64,000 bases of DNA from contig OZ038434.1 of assembly GCA_964036275.1 (NCBI GenBank), forward strand, positions 33,813,279-33,877,278, given 5' to 3'. This stretch comes from Litoditis marina (lineage: Eukaryota > Nematoda > Chromadorea > Rhabditida > Rhabditidae). Below, piece by piece: positions 42,855 through 55,010 of this stretch. The translations under genes were made by a program, and so were the position numbers. The notes under the pieces were generated by a model that had not been told where the DNA came from, made no database searches, and saw only the letters and a list, made by a program, of their open reading frames with translations. Within the stretch, counting starts at the first letter, position 1. Each line of letters starts with the position of its first letter.

Positions 42855-45800
42855 TCAAAAGTCGATATTCAGGCACAACTGCAACTCGTCAGCAAGTTCG
42901 GCGGAGACCGATTTGATCACCTTTCGCATGGTAGGATCTTCTTTCGGCACACATTTCAGAGCAAACTGAAAACAAACAGATAAACAAATAGGTAAACAAA
43001 ACACAACAATAAACAACCAAACGTATTGAAAATATGTCACTTGCAAACGTTGCTCTTTCAGATGTGTCTATAGTTTGATTCTTCTGTTGAAGTACATAAA
43101 GCATGGTGTGTTCAAACTATAATTCAGCCATTTCGAAATTTTCCCATTTCAGTAAGAACAAACTAACTTTTCGAATGTATATATCATATATAGTGAGTGC
43201 CAAATATATAACTTTCTGTCTCTTGCCGGAATGGAACCTGCGAGCATTTCGTAGCAGGGCGCAAACCACTGCGCTATTAGAGCACATGACGAGCACGCTT
43301 CGGAATCGAAGACATGTGTGCGTACACAGCGGAAAGTGAGATATACAGTACCCGCCCGCCTTTCTGTTGGCAACGACTATAGTTCCTCAAACAAGTACTC
43401 GGGTTTCTACACCGTATTGAGCAATGAAAGAGTGATCAAAGCGTTAGTAGTGTGGAAAATATGAGTTTTGAGTGATGGGGGTTTTCGGCCGAGTAAAAGT
43501 TCTTGAAGAACATTACCATACTACTTTAACAACTCGTTTTCCATTTTGCATACGTACATGAGAACGAATCGTGCGATCTCAGCTGTTTTACTAGAAAACA
43601 TGCACGCAAATCTCAAATGGGTACTGTAGATGTTCATGTAGAAATGAAAAGGACTATACCTGAATACGATCTCGCATCGCGTCAATTTCCACCAGCAGGC
43701 CGGTATCCTTGGGCTCAGGAACACCGAATTCGGCAGTCCAATTATTACTGAAAATAAACTTTTCAAAGACTTTCACTTTACACTTTTCAAATCTACGTTT
43801 CTAACCCTACTCAACTACTTATCGACGTTTTTCTAACTTGACACACGTATATTCATTTTCTGATCCTTATAAACATCTCTACAAACCTTGTGTTATGAAA
43901 ATATGCTTTAAAAACTGGCTTCTCCGCTTTGAGAACAATATAGTTCATCGCGAAATTTTGTTTATTGAAAGATAGTTTCATATCGATCATTTCCCTTAGT
44001 GTCGTTTGGAGTAGGTGCGAAAAAGTTGTTTGAAAGTTTTCACATACTAAGAAACAAATGAACATTTTTATGAATCAACCGCCGACTCTAGTCAACTTTG
44101 GCAAAATAACCGCAAAACAACGTTGTTTTTACTAAAGTTCTCCCGATTCGAAAAAGAAGAGCGAAAGTACCTTTTCCACACGTAGATATGGTCGGTCAAT
44201 GCTCGAATGACGTCTTCCGATTCGACGTGGACAATCACCCGTTCCAGATTCATATTGACCGCCTGTAATATTGGAACTATACCCTTTTCATCTTCATTCA
44301 CTGAATTGGAGTGCCCATCATCTTTCAATGTGGAAAAAGTGTTCACTCGCAAGTAAACTTTTATATTTATTCGAAACATGGTGATTTTCCTTCTAAATTC
44401 ATGAGTAGACTCTGGTATGTCTGGCTTAAAGTAGGACGATTATGTGCTCCAATCTCGGCGCGTCAGTCCTTTAAACTGCAATTGAAAAGTGTATTACAGC
44501 TTAAAGGATTGAAGCGTTGAGATTGGAGCACATAATCGTAATTCTTTAATATATCCAGAACAATTCAGCAGGGTTTTTTTCTATGAAACTTCACGAAGTT
44601 TGATTTATGGTTCGGTTTTGGTGAGAACTATGACAAGAAATAGTCATACCAGACATCAGTCTGTGTCAGTAATCAATAACTAGTAGTGAAACGTTCTCTA
44701 CCGTTGTTTAATAAATATAAATATAATAATAATAATAATGCTTGTTATTATACCTGTGTCAGGGCGACGTGTACCGCCTTCAACTGAGCCCTTCTTTCAG
44801 TAGTCTTCGTCCCGTTCAGACACCCCACGGCTCCCTTCATGAAACCACACCAGTGCACACCGTAACCGCCGCCCTGCAAATAAAGTTCATAGGAAAATGG
44901 CTTAAAGGAGACCGGAGCACAACTTGAGCAGAGGTTTTGTTTCGAACTGTTGTCAACTGTACTGAGGCACATATAACTGTTATTAGTTTGATCAGTCCCC
45001 GTGACATTCACATAACGATGCCGCGCAACACGTAACGCGTCCAATCAAAAGTAGGATACAGCAGCTTTACGAGAAACCATGTCGCTATCCAGTCTCCTTT
45101 AAAGCAGGACGATTATGTGTACCAATCCTAACGCATCAGTCCTTTAAACTGCAACATAGTTTTCAATTGTTTCAATTGCGTTCAATTGTTTTCAATAGTT
45201 TTCAATTGCAGTTTAAAGGACCGTTGACACGGGATTGGTCCACATAATCGTCCTGCTTCAAAGGATATTCCCTGAAAAGTTACCTGAAGTAACTGGAATC
45301 AAACTACAAACATACCGTAACCTGTCTGCAAATACGCGACTATAATGTATATCGAGAAAGGTGTACGTTTTGATCCATATAACCAACACTCTGATGGTTC
45401 TATATAAGATATAAGATATATATATATATATTATATTTATATATATAAGTTTTATTTATATGGTTATTGTATGGAGCCGGGTTTGGCGAGCGGCCAGTTC
45501 GTCTGCGTATCATTGATCTACACACTCTCTCAACCGCTGGCAAATGATCAACGACCGCTCGCCCCGCATCGCTCAATCAATTGAACCCTCTGCTGTCTTT
45601 ATGGGGAAAATGGCAACTATAAAAGCCAATTAGACGTACCAAGATGTTGCCAGTGTCGGCGGCGCAAACCACTCCAGCCGTGTGCACCTTCCTCGCCTTG
45701 CCCCACAGTGACTTCGAACTGAAATAAAAAAGAATATTGATTAACGTATCATTATTGCTATTGCTTCTGACACAAAATTTTTTTTTGTAGCGACACACCG

Positions 45801-48800
45801 ATCCATGTTGGAAAGTGAGCAGGCCAAAGTGAGCAGGCCGGTTTTGTTGTGGTCTTTTAACTTGATAACCGCGTATTTCTTCCGGCGTTGTTTAAAGTTA
45901 CGATTGGTTACCAGAGTACGTATGCTAGATGATCCCGGCCCCATCAGCCCATCCTGCGTCTGTTGTTCTGCCTCACTATTTCTCGTCTCTTACATCCCGG
46001 CGGAATGTAAACGCAGAGAAATAGCGTGTGTTTGAGGAGACGCAGGATGGGATGAAGATGCCGGGATCTTCTAGCATACGTACTCAGAGCGACGCCCACA
46101 GCCTGTGACCTGTGTGCTCTCTCCCCTATAAAACCGAAATGTTTCTCGACCTCAGAGAGCAAATATCGTTTCCATCGAATCACAAACGTACTGTATATCA
46201 TATTTTCGTAGACTCTCACAGTTAGAAGAATGAGAAGAATGTTAACATCAAAATAAACGTTTCCGACAATTTCGATATTAGAGCTACATTTGATATAACT
46301 ACAAAATCCGCTACTTTTCCCATTCAGAGGGGAAAAACCATGACGAGAACCTACCCTTGCAGGCCAGAATTGGCCAACATTTTGGCCTCTTTCATATTCG
46401 GATTTTCAGCTGGGGTCAATTTTATGGCCACCTGAAAAATATTGTTCAGTGCTGAAAAATTGCCCAATCATACCCCAGTAAAGTTGACCTTATAGCAAGA
46501 AACGGCCTACTTTCTGGCCGAAACCAAGAAAATGTGTCTACTTTCGAGGCAAAATCAGTAGTTGTCAGGGTTTGAATTCAAAAACGGACTTTTTTTATCG
46601 TCGGACCTTACTGGTGTAGTACACATTATTCAATTTCGAACCTAGAATTAGAGAGCCCACTACCAAAATAACCAAGTAAATCAGTTGTGAATACCAACAT
46701 CCTATTCTATGTATCTCACTCAAAAGTTCAACTTCATTTGATATATCACGTTTTCCACCCTATCACCTAATCAAGAAATTATTGACTCGGTGAGCATTGT
46801 CACGTTGGGGCACTATCACGATGGATAGGTTGTGGTTTGCTCTGAATACACAGCGAAATTTTAAAACATTCAGTGAGATCAAACTACAAGAACCGGATGA
46901 TTGAACGGGAATTAGTTCTGAGAGAACCAAAAAGTTTTCATACCGACACGTCCTCTGTGATCTGGATTTGTATCGCCTTCAACAAATCCAGATCATCATG
47001 ACTGCGATTCTTCGAAGTGAGCCATCCGCGCCTGAAAATAGACATCAGAAAAACAATATAGTCGTGGCCCTTGGAAAGGCGAGAGGGTACTGTATATCTC
47101 ACTTTCCGCTGTGTACGCACGCATGTCTTCCATTGTGAAACCAGCTAATAAGGATTCTGGTTACTGGTCGACTGACGTGGTTAACGGAATACGCGGTTCC
47201 TTGTGGAATTAACCATTACTACTATCTAGAATATTGTGTTCAATAAATAACTATTCATTTTCTCAATGTGACATTGAAGTAGTACCTTAATCTATCAACC
47301 TTCAAAACCTGGAAACTCCATTTCACAGGTATACGGTCCTTTCTGCTATTAGTGATTTGTCAATTCATTTCGAAGAATCGGTTCACTTCCACTCTCAAAC
47401 TTTTCAACAAACACACAAGAAATTGTGAAAACTCGACACAGATATAGTCTTTTTCATTCCCACTGAGACTCCTACAGCTGGATTTCGAAACTTCCAAGCC
47501 GTTTTTCTCACTTACTTTTGATCGGAAGGGTTGAGAATTATCGCACCTCACTCTCCTTCTCAGGTTAGTAAACGAGAGGATATTTGATTAACTAAATTTT
47601 CAGGCTCACAAAAACTGTCGGAAAGTTTTTACTGTAAGAGTCTCAGTATGGATGGTGTGAACTATATAGTTTGTTCCACCCACTTATAACCTTCTACAGT
47701 AATCTGCTCGAAGTTTGAGGTCTAAGTTCGTTATGTAGACGTTTTTAGATTTTCTCAAAATTTTGGCAGTGTCTTCTAGACCTTTACTACTACAATCTCG
47801 AAAAGTTTGAAACAAAGATAACGGATCATTCATTAGAAAAAACTTCCTAAACTTTTCACGGATTACTGTAGAAGTAGATCGATTGGTGAAACAGACTATA
47901 CAAAGAAAACTGACCTATTCTCGCATGACAACACGCTGCTAACCAGATGCTCAATGTGCGAAGAGGTCGTGTGAATGACTATGCTCGGCTTCGCCGGGGG
48001 AACAACCTGCAATAAATCATTCATAAATTCTAATAGTATTAATAATGATAAACGAATGATTATAACTTTAGATGCATAATGAATCATTTCGGTGATTGAG
48101 GTAACTCAGAAACGTTAAGACCATCTTCCGCGATTAATCAAAGCAAGCTAATCGTACAAATTCGTGATTTTTCAATGTTTTGGTAGAAAGAGAGCTTGTG
48201 TTCTGAATTTTTCAGTTTTTTTGGACAACTTTGCTCGAATATGGTCATATCCTGGAACTGTCCTGTACATTCTCTCTATCCTGTACATTTTCGAAATTTT
48301 TTGAGCTCAACACCTTCGATACTCATCAGCCATTCAAATTGTTTGTCAAATAACGGGTTAACAATAAATTATTAATATTAAGAAAAATGCTGTATATGGG
48401 AGCGATACTAACCGTTCTCAGGGTCATGAGGGCTTTGAATCGAAGGGAATCTTTTTTCACTTCAAAGCCAGCCTCGTCTTTCTGAGTTGTAGACTCCAAG
48501 ACCTGCAAAGGATTGTTGGTGAACTTTTTCCAAGAAAGAGGGCATTGTTACACTTCCGTTTTCATTCATTTGTTATGTTAATTATTATTTCACACTTCAA
48601 CTATATTATATTACAAGTTCTCGGTCAGAATTGCATTCAGACACTGGCGTGATCTATTCTCCTATTTCGTAGCCTTTAACACCCTATCAAGAGTGTTTCA
48701 TGTATCGATTTTTAACCCTTTTTAACCCGTTCTCACTTTGTTTGTTTGTTTGGAAAAACAGTTTCATGTAGAAAAAGAAATAACTGTACCAACTCAGCCA

Positions 48801-51797
48801 TACCTTCTCGATCGCCACTAATATGGCGGTAAGAACAGCTCGAGTTTCGGTAGGTCGTTTATCAATAGGTCCATAGGAGTTGCGCTCGTCGTTGGCACCA
48901 AAGTACACACCGAATCCGGCCTGAACAGGAAGAGGGTGATTTCTGTATCTACTCGGGGTTTTGCCGTTTATTGGTAACTTCTTTTCAGGTTACCGGTTGG
49001 TAACGTGGAACCTAAACGGGTTACCGGTTTTTCTAATTCAAAATATGGTTTCACCGTTAGTTTTGGTTTGTACGATAACCAGAAACTAGTTTTCGGTTAC
49101 CAACCGGTTCCCCATGAGGTAACCTAAAAAGGATTACCAAGAGCCCGTTAGTTGTGAAGTTGGCTTAAATGGACACATATAAAAATGACTGAAAATTTAT
49201 TGTAGTTCGATCTCGAAACCTGCCATAATGTTTGAACATCGGCCGAAAAAAAACGAGATTAACCTACCATCACACCGATATAGGACCACATTTAACATAT
49301 AGGTTTGCTTTGGAGAAAACCCTACACTAAATAGTTCGTTTCACCAAACAATGTACCTTTACAAAAGCCGAAGTAGCTCTCAACTGCTACCAAAGCCTAT
49401 TTATCTCCTATAAACATTATGACATTTCTGATTTCATCTTCATCTGTATAGACTTCCGGTAACCGGGGTACCGCAAGTTTGGTATACTAGAAGTAAATTC
49501 AATATTCACGTAAAGTTAGCATTCTGATGACGCATCATGCACTATGTCACGTTTCTGAGTTCTGCTGTGTTTAATATGTTTCACATGACTGTGCAAATGA
49601 CTGACAGTATACATCAGTGCTATACGGGGTATGTTATCTAATCAGAATGTGGGTTTTGTAGTTTGATCTCCTAGTTTTTGAGTCGAAAATCGTAAAATAC
49701 CATCAAAAACTGACCAGATTTCCGAACTCTCCATTTTCCTCTGCTCCCCGCACATAGACCTCGATAGGGGAAATCGTTTCTCCCAAGAGGGCGCCGGCGA
49801 GGAAACGGTTCTCATCCTCGGCCGATCCAAAAGATGAACATCTGAGCAAAGTGAAGTATAGAATGTATTGAATAGAATAGAGTATCTATTGAATCACAAG
49901 TGAGTTGCTCAAATAAGGAAATCGTCCTATACTCGAAGTAACATGCATAGTCACGTACAGCTAGCATTCTTATAAGGAAGTGTGCACTTTTTCTAATTGT
50001 TACACGTTTCTGAATTCTGCTGTGTATACCATGTTTCACGTGACTGTGCCAAGGACTGAGAGTGTACTTGTTACAACTTCGTGGCATGCAACTATGCAAA
50101 TCGGACTTTTCTCTAACTGTCTGACTGTTTGACAAAGATTACTGTTATATAAAAGCCCGAAATTTCTAGGTAACATTCACTTTTTTTGCATTTTACATTT
50201 TTTATTCACTTTCCCGTTCATATTTAATAACATCACCACTCCATTTATCTATTATCTCCCTAGTAATATGCAAATCACCCTTTCTCTAACCGTCTGCCAC
50301 TCGCGCCCTCCGCATCGTTAGAGATTGATTGTGTAACTGTTTCGAACAGACGCTAATTTGTCAAACACTGAACAAAGAGCAACCGCAATGTACAGTCACA
50401 ACAATCCTCACAGATGTCATGAGTATGTAGACCGCAAGGGTCCATCATTTCAGGCTACCCAAAAGTTTGAAGAAGAACGATTATGTGGTCCAATCCGAAC
50501 GCTTCAGTCCTTTAAACTGCAATACATTTTTCAATTGCAGTTCAAAGGACCGTTGACACGGGATTGGTCCACATAATTGTCCGGTACGCTACCAAGTTCT
50601 CAACCACCCAGAGGTTCAGAGTGAGCACATTACGACTAAATATCAGAAGCTTGCTGCACATGCAGTAAGTTACTGTTACGCAACCAATACAGAGTGAATG
50701 ATAGCAATCTAATAATGATTCATAGAACTTTAAAACAATCATTTACCTATGGTTTGTTTAGTTTGTTGGGTTGTATAGTTGTGAGGTTGTATAGTTTGTT
50801 CCACCCACTTATAACCCTCTACAGTAATGTGCTTAAACTTCCAGTTCAAAGTTTGGTACGTGGGCGTTTTTGGGATTTCTCTATTTCTTTAGTGTTTCCA
50901 GCACCTTTACTAATACAAACTCTAAAAGTTTGAAATTGAACTTAAGTAGTGTTAATTAGAAAACTCCTGCTGAATATCTGAAGAATTACTATGGAAGGAC
51001 ATATATTGGTGAAACAGAGTATATAACACGCAATCTAGCCTAGGAGGGTGCATCTGCTGCATGAGTTATAAACAAAGGTAACCCAATGTAATTATGTAAT
51101 GCTATCCGCAAGAAAGTGACGTAACGAAGGTGGATAAACAGCCAACTCTTTCTATAAACAATTTTTGGTAACCTAGCCTATTTCGGTACTCAGGTTACCT
51201 GACAAGTAACTCGTAACCAAATTCCGGTAATCGTCCAAACTAAGGAAAAAACCCAATTTAGCAGATCATTGATTGACCGGTTTTTCAATTTAGGTTGCCA
51301 TCGAGTTACCTACTCAGGTTGATGCCATAAGCTAGGTCATGTTACTAGAAAACCGGCAAAATAAAGAATTCACCATAAGGTACCGAGAAGAGTTTGCATT
51401 CGAAAGTAAAAGGTGAAATTCAGTCAGGAACCGCTCATTTAGAGCGGAAAGTCATTCATTTACTTTAATCAGGATTTGGAAAACACAGACCAAAACTTTG
51501 GAACTCCATTCAATTATCGTAAAGTTTGGGTACGTTTCAAGAAACAATACAAACTGCCCCTCGCCGGAATCGAACCTGTACTCTACCGCCTTTCTTTCGG
51601 TGACGACTATAAATGATTTTTCAATGATTGATTCTCACTTTTATAAGACTTCGAATGTGGTTACACTCTACTCAATTACATCACAATAGTTTGAAACTGA
51701 AAAATAGCCAGAAAACGCAGGGACTAAATTAATAGAAGAATGAAACGAACCTCTCCACATTGAATCCATTGTTTGAGCAGGTAGGAGGAATGTACAT
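42855..51797 (-). CDS. Protein with two tandem RNase H-like domains
   Basis: Twelve exons join in phase: 51797-51751 (least certain), 49841-49715, 48920-48804, 48502-48413, 48006-47915, 47031-46944, 46431-46355, 45718-45640, 44873-44754, 44262-44171, 43747-43660, 42965-42855; 375 aa. Domain 1 (about 45-185) shows AGFGVYFG, then RPTETRAVLTAILVAIEK and RRGWLTSKNRSHDDLDLL. Domain 2 (about 215-345) shows VVCAADTGN, GGGYGVHWCG, TTERRAQLKAVHVAL and VIVHVESEDVIRAL. These match the RNase H1 fold (cleaves RNA in RNA-DNA hybrids). The catalytic set looks damaged: in domain 1 the first Asp is Arg (VYVRG), the RAE Glu is Val and the TDS Asp is Thr; in domain 2 RAE is RAQ and TDS is VES. So an RNA- or hybrid-binding role is more likely than cleavage; this is inference. 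C. elegans has several rnh-1 paralogues; I cannot tell which is closest. Confidence 0.8.
43212..43382 (-). mobile_element. tRNA-derived SINE, family B, full-length copy
   Basis: On the minus strand it has a perfect A box TAGCGCAGTGG and a B box GGTTCCATTCC at tRNA spacing, followed by a tail ending in CGACTATAG-type sequence on the plus strand. Other copies: 56483-56655, 51552-51612 (internal deletion), 11802-11878 and 47058-47134 (tails only). Intron of the RNase H-like gene. Confidence 0.8.
44426..44550. mobile_element. Foldback MITE (GGACGATTATGTG family)
   Basis: TTAAAGTAGGACGATTATGTG at the left and CACATAATCGTAATTCTTTA at the right enclose a near-palindrome. TTAA-like sequence borders it on both sides. 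Intron of the RNase H-like gene. Confidence 0.8.
45097..45264. mobile_element. Foldback MITE (GGACGATTATGTG family), expanded centre
   Basis: Same ends as the previous element (AAAGCAGGACGATTATGTG and CACATAATCGTCCTGCTT), but the central TTTTCAATTG unit has been repeated about four times, lengthening the loop. Confidence 0.8.
45416..45450. repeat. AT microsatellite
   Basis: Alternating TATATA interrupted by TTATAT, about 35 bp, next to the interspersed repeat at 45479-45618. Confidence 0.85.
45479..45618. repeat. Interspersed repeat, copy 2 of 2
   Basis: Close copy of 4068-4216 (GGGTTTGGCGAGCGGCCAG at the left, GGGGAAAATGGCAACTATAA at the right). It ends about 20 bp before exon 45640-45718 of the RNase H-like gene. 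Confidence 0.75.
45914..46084. mobile_element. MITE with GTACGTATGCTAGATGATC ends, copy 2
   Basis: Inverted relative to the copy at 25072-25248; the segment CTCAAACACACGCTATTTCTC of one arm appears on the opposite strand in the other copy. Intron of the RNase H-like gene. Confidence 0.8.
46468..46620. repeat. ACCAGTAAGGT-family element, copy 4
   Basis: ACCCCAGTAAAGTTGACCTT at the left and GTCGGACCTTACTGGTGTA at the right. Same orientation as 245-440. Intron of the RNase H-like gene. Confidence 0.6.
47058..47134 (+). mobile_element. tRNA-derived SINE, family B, tail fragment
   Basis: Inverted copy of the family B tail: TATAGTCGTGGCC, then TGTATATCTCACTTTCCGCT and GTGTACGCACGCATGTC. Lies 27 bp upstream, in transcription terms, of exon 47031-46944. 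Confidence 0.65.
47675..47900. mobile_element. MITE with TATAGTTTGTTCCACC ends, copy 3
   Basis: Left end TATAGTTTGTTCCACCC, right end GATTGGTGAAACAGACTATA, with CTACAGTAATC in the left arm and GATTACTGTAG in the right. It ends 15 bp from exon 47915-48006. Confidence 0.75.
48960..49160. repeat. GGTTACC foldback element
   Basis: Repeated GGTTACC/GGTAACC units in both orientations, with a central GGTTTGTACGATAACCAG. Related to 9948-10215. Confidence 0.55.
49497..49622. repeat. CACGTTTCTGAGTTCTGCTGTG family, copy 1
   Basis: Core TTTCTGAGTTCTGCTGTGT followed by AATATGTTTCACATGACTG. Further copies at 49965-50075, 52985-53108 and 58503-58602. No terminal repeats identified. Confidence 0.7.
49965..50075. 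repeat. CACGTTTCTGAGTTCTGCTGTG family, copy 2
   Basis: Same core with CATGTTTCACGTGACTGTGC. It lies 340 bp from copy 1 in the same orientation, in the intron before the RNase H-like gene's second exon. Confidence 0.7.
50470..50583. mobile_element. Foldback MITE (GACGATTATGTGG family)
   Basis: AAGAACGATTATGTGGTCC at the left and GGACCACATAATCGT-like sequence at the right; centre as in 7479-8036. Confidence 0.8.
50790..51024. mobile_element. MITE with TATAGTTTGTTCCACC ends, copy 4
   Basis: Left end identical to copy 3 over about 40 bp (CCACCCACTTATAACC). Right end ATTGGTGAAACAGAGTATA. Confidence 0.7.
51552..51612 (-). mobile_element. tRNA-derived SINE, family B, internally deleted
   Basis: Retains CCGGAATCGAACCTG (B box on the minus strand) joined directly to ACCGCCTTTCTTTCGG and the end GACGACTATAA, losing the A box and most of the tail. 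Confidence 0.6.
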
Positions 51798-52089
51798 TGT
51801 GCGATGGAAATTGGAACTTCGATTGATAGAAACTGTCCGAGCTGTGCTAGAAAAAAAGGAGTATTGTACAAGAATAGAGATAGGAAACAATGAAAAGAGC
51901 AAATCAACAAGCAATCTTTGTTCGCAGAAAATAACGAACAGATTGGAATCAAACTACAAGACCTACAGATCGAGAGAATAATTCGAATTGGCGCCGCGAT
52001 CTAGTCTTGGCGCTAATTTGTAATTTCGAAAATGTTCGGTTTGGCGAGCAGTTCATAGTGGAGCGCGTTTTATTGGGGAATTCTATAGC

Positions 52090-52385
52090 TAACCCGTGTT
52101 TTTAGGTAACCTAACCCTTTTTTTGATAACCCGTTTTTTAGGTAGCCTGACCTTTTTGGTTACCCTTTTTTAGGTTACTTCGGTGGTAACCTGAAAGTAA
52201 TTCAAAACTAAAAACAGGTTACCCTCGAATTTGGCTTAAAAACTTGTTTTTACTGTTATTTTTGATGGTAACCCGATTTTGGTTTAAAGTTATTTAGAGG
52301 TTCAGGTTACCTACTCAAGTAACCTAAAAAAAGGTTACCAAAAAAGGATTAGGTTACCTAATAACCGGGTTAGTTGTAGAAGTGG
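52090..52385. repeat. GGTTACC foldback element, large copy
   Basis: CTAACCCGTGTTTTTAGGTA at the left, AATAACCGGGTTAGTTG at the right, and about ten GGTTACC/GGTAACC units between. Related to 9948-10215. Confidence 0.6.
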
Positions 52386-53930
52386 CCTGTTTTTTGCATG
52401 CCAAGGTCAGGTGAACCCCTGAATAAGAAATAGAAACAAATAACAGTATGTTTATGTTTCTCTTAGATCGTCCACAATAGTTTCCTGATAACATGTTCTG
52501 TCCACAGAACCCAAGATAAGATCTCATGTTAGACTGAAGTTACGGTAATAAATTATGTTATCGGAAAATGAGATAATGTATTATGATATGATATGGTAGT
52601 ACACGACAAAACAACTAAATAAATAATCTAGGCCTCCTATCATGGGAGTCATGATAAGGTGATAGAGTCATGTACTGAGGGTTTTCAATCATGAATGTGA
52701 GACTGAAATTTCTGACTTACAACAACCGGCTACATCGAGAGAAATGTATCGATATAGTGTTTTCATTCCTTTTGATTCTACACTATGAACAAAAGTTACA
52801 GTATGTTGCAATCTAAAAAGTTTGTGTAATTTTAATTAGATTCTGACTTATAATATATAACTGATGTTCGAACGCTCTGAAAAAAGTTGAGGTTTGCGCA
52901 AGAAACAGTCATTGTACGTTTGAATAGGAATAATGACGACTATAAAACGAATACAGTGCCTGTGAAGAATTAACTAGTTATACTAGAAGTAAATTGAATG
53001 GCCACGCACAATTGGGGCCTCGTGCACATTCTCATTGCACGTTTCTGAGTTCTTCTGTGTTTAACATGTTTCACGTGACTGTGCAATTGACCAACAGTAT
53101 GTTATCATTGAGAAGTAATGGACGAGGCTCAACAAAGAATGGTGGGATCGTAAGGATTATTACAGTCAAGTCAACCTTTGTAGAGAGCAGACACCTCTGG
53201 TCCATCCTAAAACACCCGCCAGCACTAAATGTTAACCATAACCCTAAAGAACCATAAATCATATGAGGTTACGTCAGGATTACGCGCTCAACAAATAGGC
53301 CGGAGTAAAGAAGAAGAAAAAACAAAGAGGAATTTTAGGATAGAAAACAGTTATGGAAATTTCGAAACATTGGAAGAGTTTTAGTAGGGATCTGGAAGCT
53401 AACTTTTCACCAGATAGATTAGAAGTTCACTGACTAACAGTTCGTTGGCACGCTGCCAAAGTCTGAGAGGAAATGACGAGAACTATAGCTAATAGTTGTC
53501 ACTGAGTTAGAAGTTATGAAGAGTTGTAAGTAACAAATTCAAGAGGTCTACTTAAATAGTCTTGGGTGACGAATGATAAAAAGGTCTTAAGTAACTAATT
53601 ACGTGACGACTATATCTAGTAGTAGTAGTGGAGTTTTAAGTGTATAACACATCAAAAGCTTTTAGGTAACTACTATTGAGCTCTCTAGTAGCAACTTAAA
53701 ATATCGTAGGTAACTAATGAGCTAGGCTTTGGACTTAGCTAACGGAGCATTCATAGCGAACAAACCGTGTGCGTCCCCTGCCGCGGCAATATGAGCGTCC
53801 TTTGTTAGAGGGGGCGGGGTTATGTGACATTGCCGGCAACATACAGTAATCTATAACAAATAACTGAGTATCCGCTATAGTTTGGTCGGTGCAACGAATC
53901 CCAATGTTTTGTTTGTCAACGTCCACCGTA
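52386..53930. other. Gene-free AT-rich region
   Basis: Apart from a copy of the CACGTTTCTGAGTTC family (52985-53108) and a region at 53440-53720 with repeated GAAGTTATGAAGAGTT-like and AAGTAACTAATT motifs, I see nothing that supports a gene. Confidence 0.5.
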
Positions 53931-54025
53931 CACCCTGGTAACAAGGGTTCTTTAACCGGACTGCAGAACAGGAACAGAGTTGAGATAAAGCACGCTCTCG
54001 AAAGCTCATATTTTGTAGAAAGTTT

Positions 54026-54261
54026 TATACTCTGTTTCACCAATCGATGTCCTTCTACAGTAATCCTCCAAATATGCAGGAGGCTTTTTCTAGTGAGCAA
54101 TGTTTTATTTCGTTTTCAAAATTTCAGAGTTTGTAGTAGTGAGGGTGTAGAAGACACTACCGAAATTTGGATGAAATCCGAAAACGTCAACTTACCAAAG
54201 TTTGAATTGGAAGTTGAAGCATATTACTGTAGAGGGTTATGAGTAGGTGAAACAAACTATA
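54026..54261. mobile_element. MITE with TATACTCTGTTTCACC ends, copy 5
   Basis: Left end TATACTCTGTTTCACCAATC, right end AGGTGAAACAAACTATA, with TACAGTAATCC and ATTACTGTAGA mirrored inside. Confidence 0.75.
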
Positions 54262-54784
54262 CGTCAGCATGGAATCGGCGGTGTATTGCTCGGCTGACCA
54301 AAAACTGGTAGGGCTCGCATCTTCCAGAGCAAACCTATACGGTGTATGTGCCATCCAGCTGTGTCGGTGTAGTTGCGGTCATTCCTACTGAGACTTGGCA
54401 GCGAGCCAATAAATATTACAGGTTTTCTCACCACTTTAATCTTTGTTAGCGGCTGTCAGTTTCAAAAAAAAAACACGTAAATGAAAATTTTCTTTACCAT
54501 ACTTATGTTTGCTCTGAGAAATAGTCTTCAGAACGTCTTGGCTTGGTGCCAATGGGTCTAGTGGGAATGAAAAGAACTACAGTTGTACACTGTTGCCTTT
54601 TGGTATTAAACCGTGAGATATGACATGTATTAGACAGAAACTAGAACTGATTTGTAGAAATTCCCTGTAAACCATTGGAAAGAGATCCGCGAAATTAGCA
54701 AAGAGGTCCTAAGTACTTGCTTAACTAATAATACTAAACACACCGCATACCCCCCGCAGCGACAGGTCTGAGAACCATAGCAAT

Positions 54785-54939
54785 CAGTCAAAAATGTCAA
54801 GAGATATTCATAGGAGCTTTTCATGAGATTCGATTGATGGCTATGCAACAACATTAAGAGTTTACGAGTAGCTCATGAGGTGTCTCATGGGAAACTCATA
54901 TGAACTTCTCGTGAGATTGAAGGAGTGGCTACGCCGCCA
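54785..54939. mobile_element. MITE with GGCGGCGTAGCAATC ends, copy 2 (left-truncated)
   Basis: Matches 37001-37172 through CTCATGAGGTGTCTCATGG and ends GGAGTGGCTACGCCGCC; the left arm's GGCGGCG end is missing. Confidence 0.65.
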
Positions 54940-55010
54940 TTTCTTTGAGTTCTATCGAGAGACCGAATCACCGAATCATCATTGTAGTCTGATCACGCAC
55001 GTCATGATTT

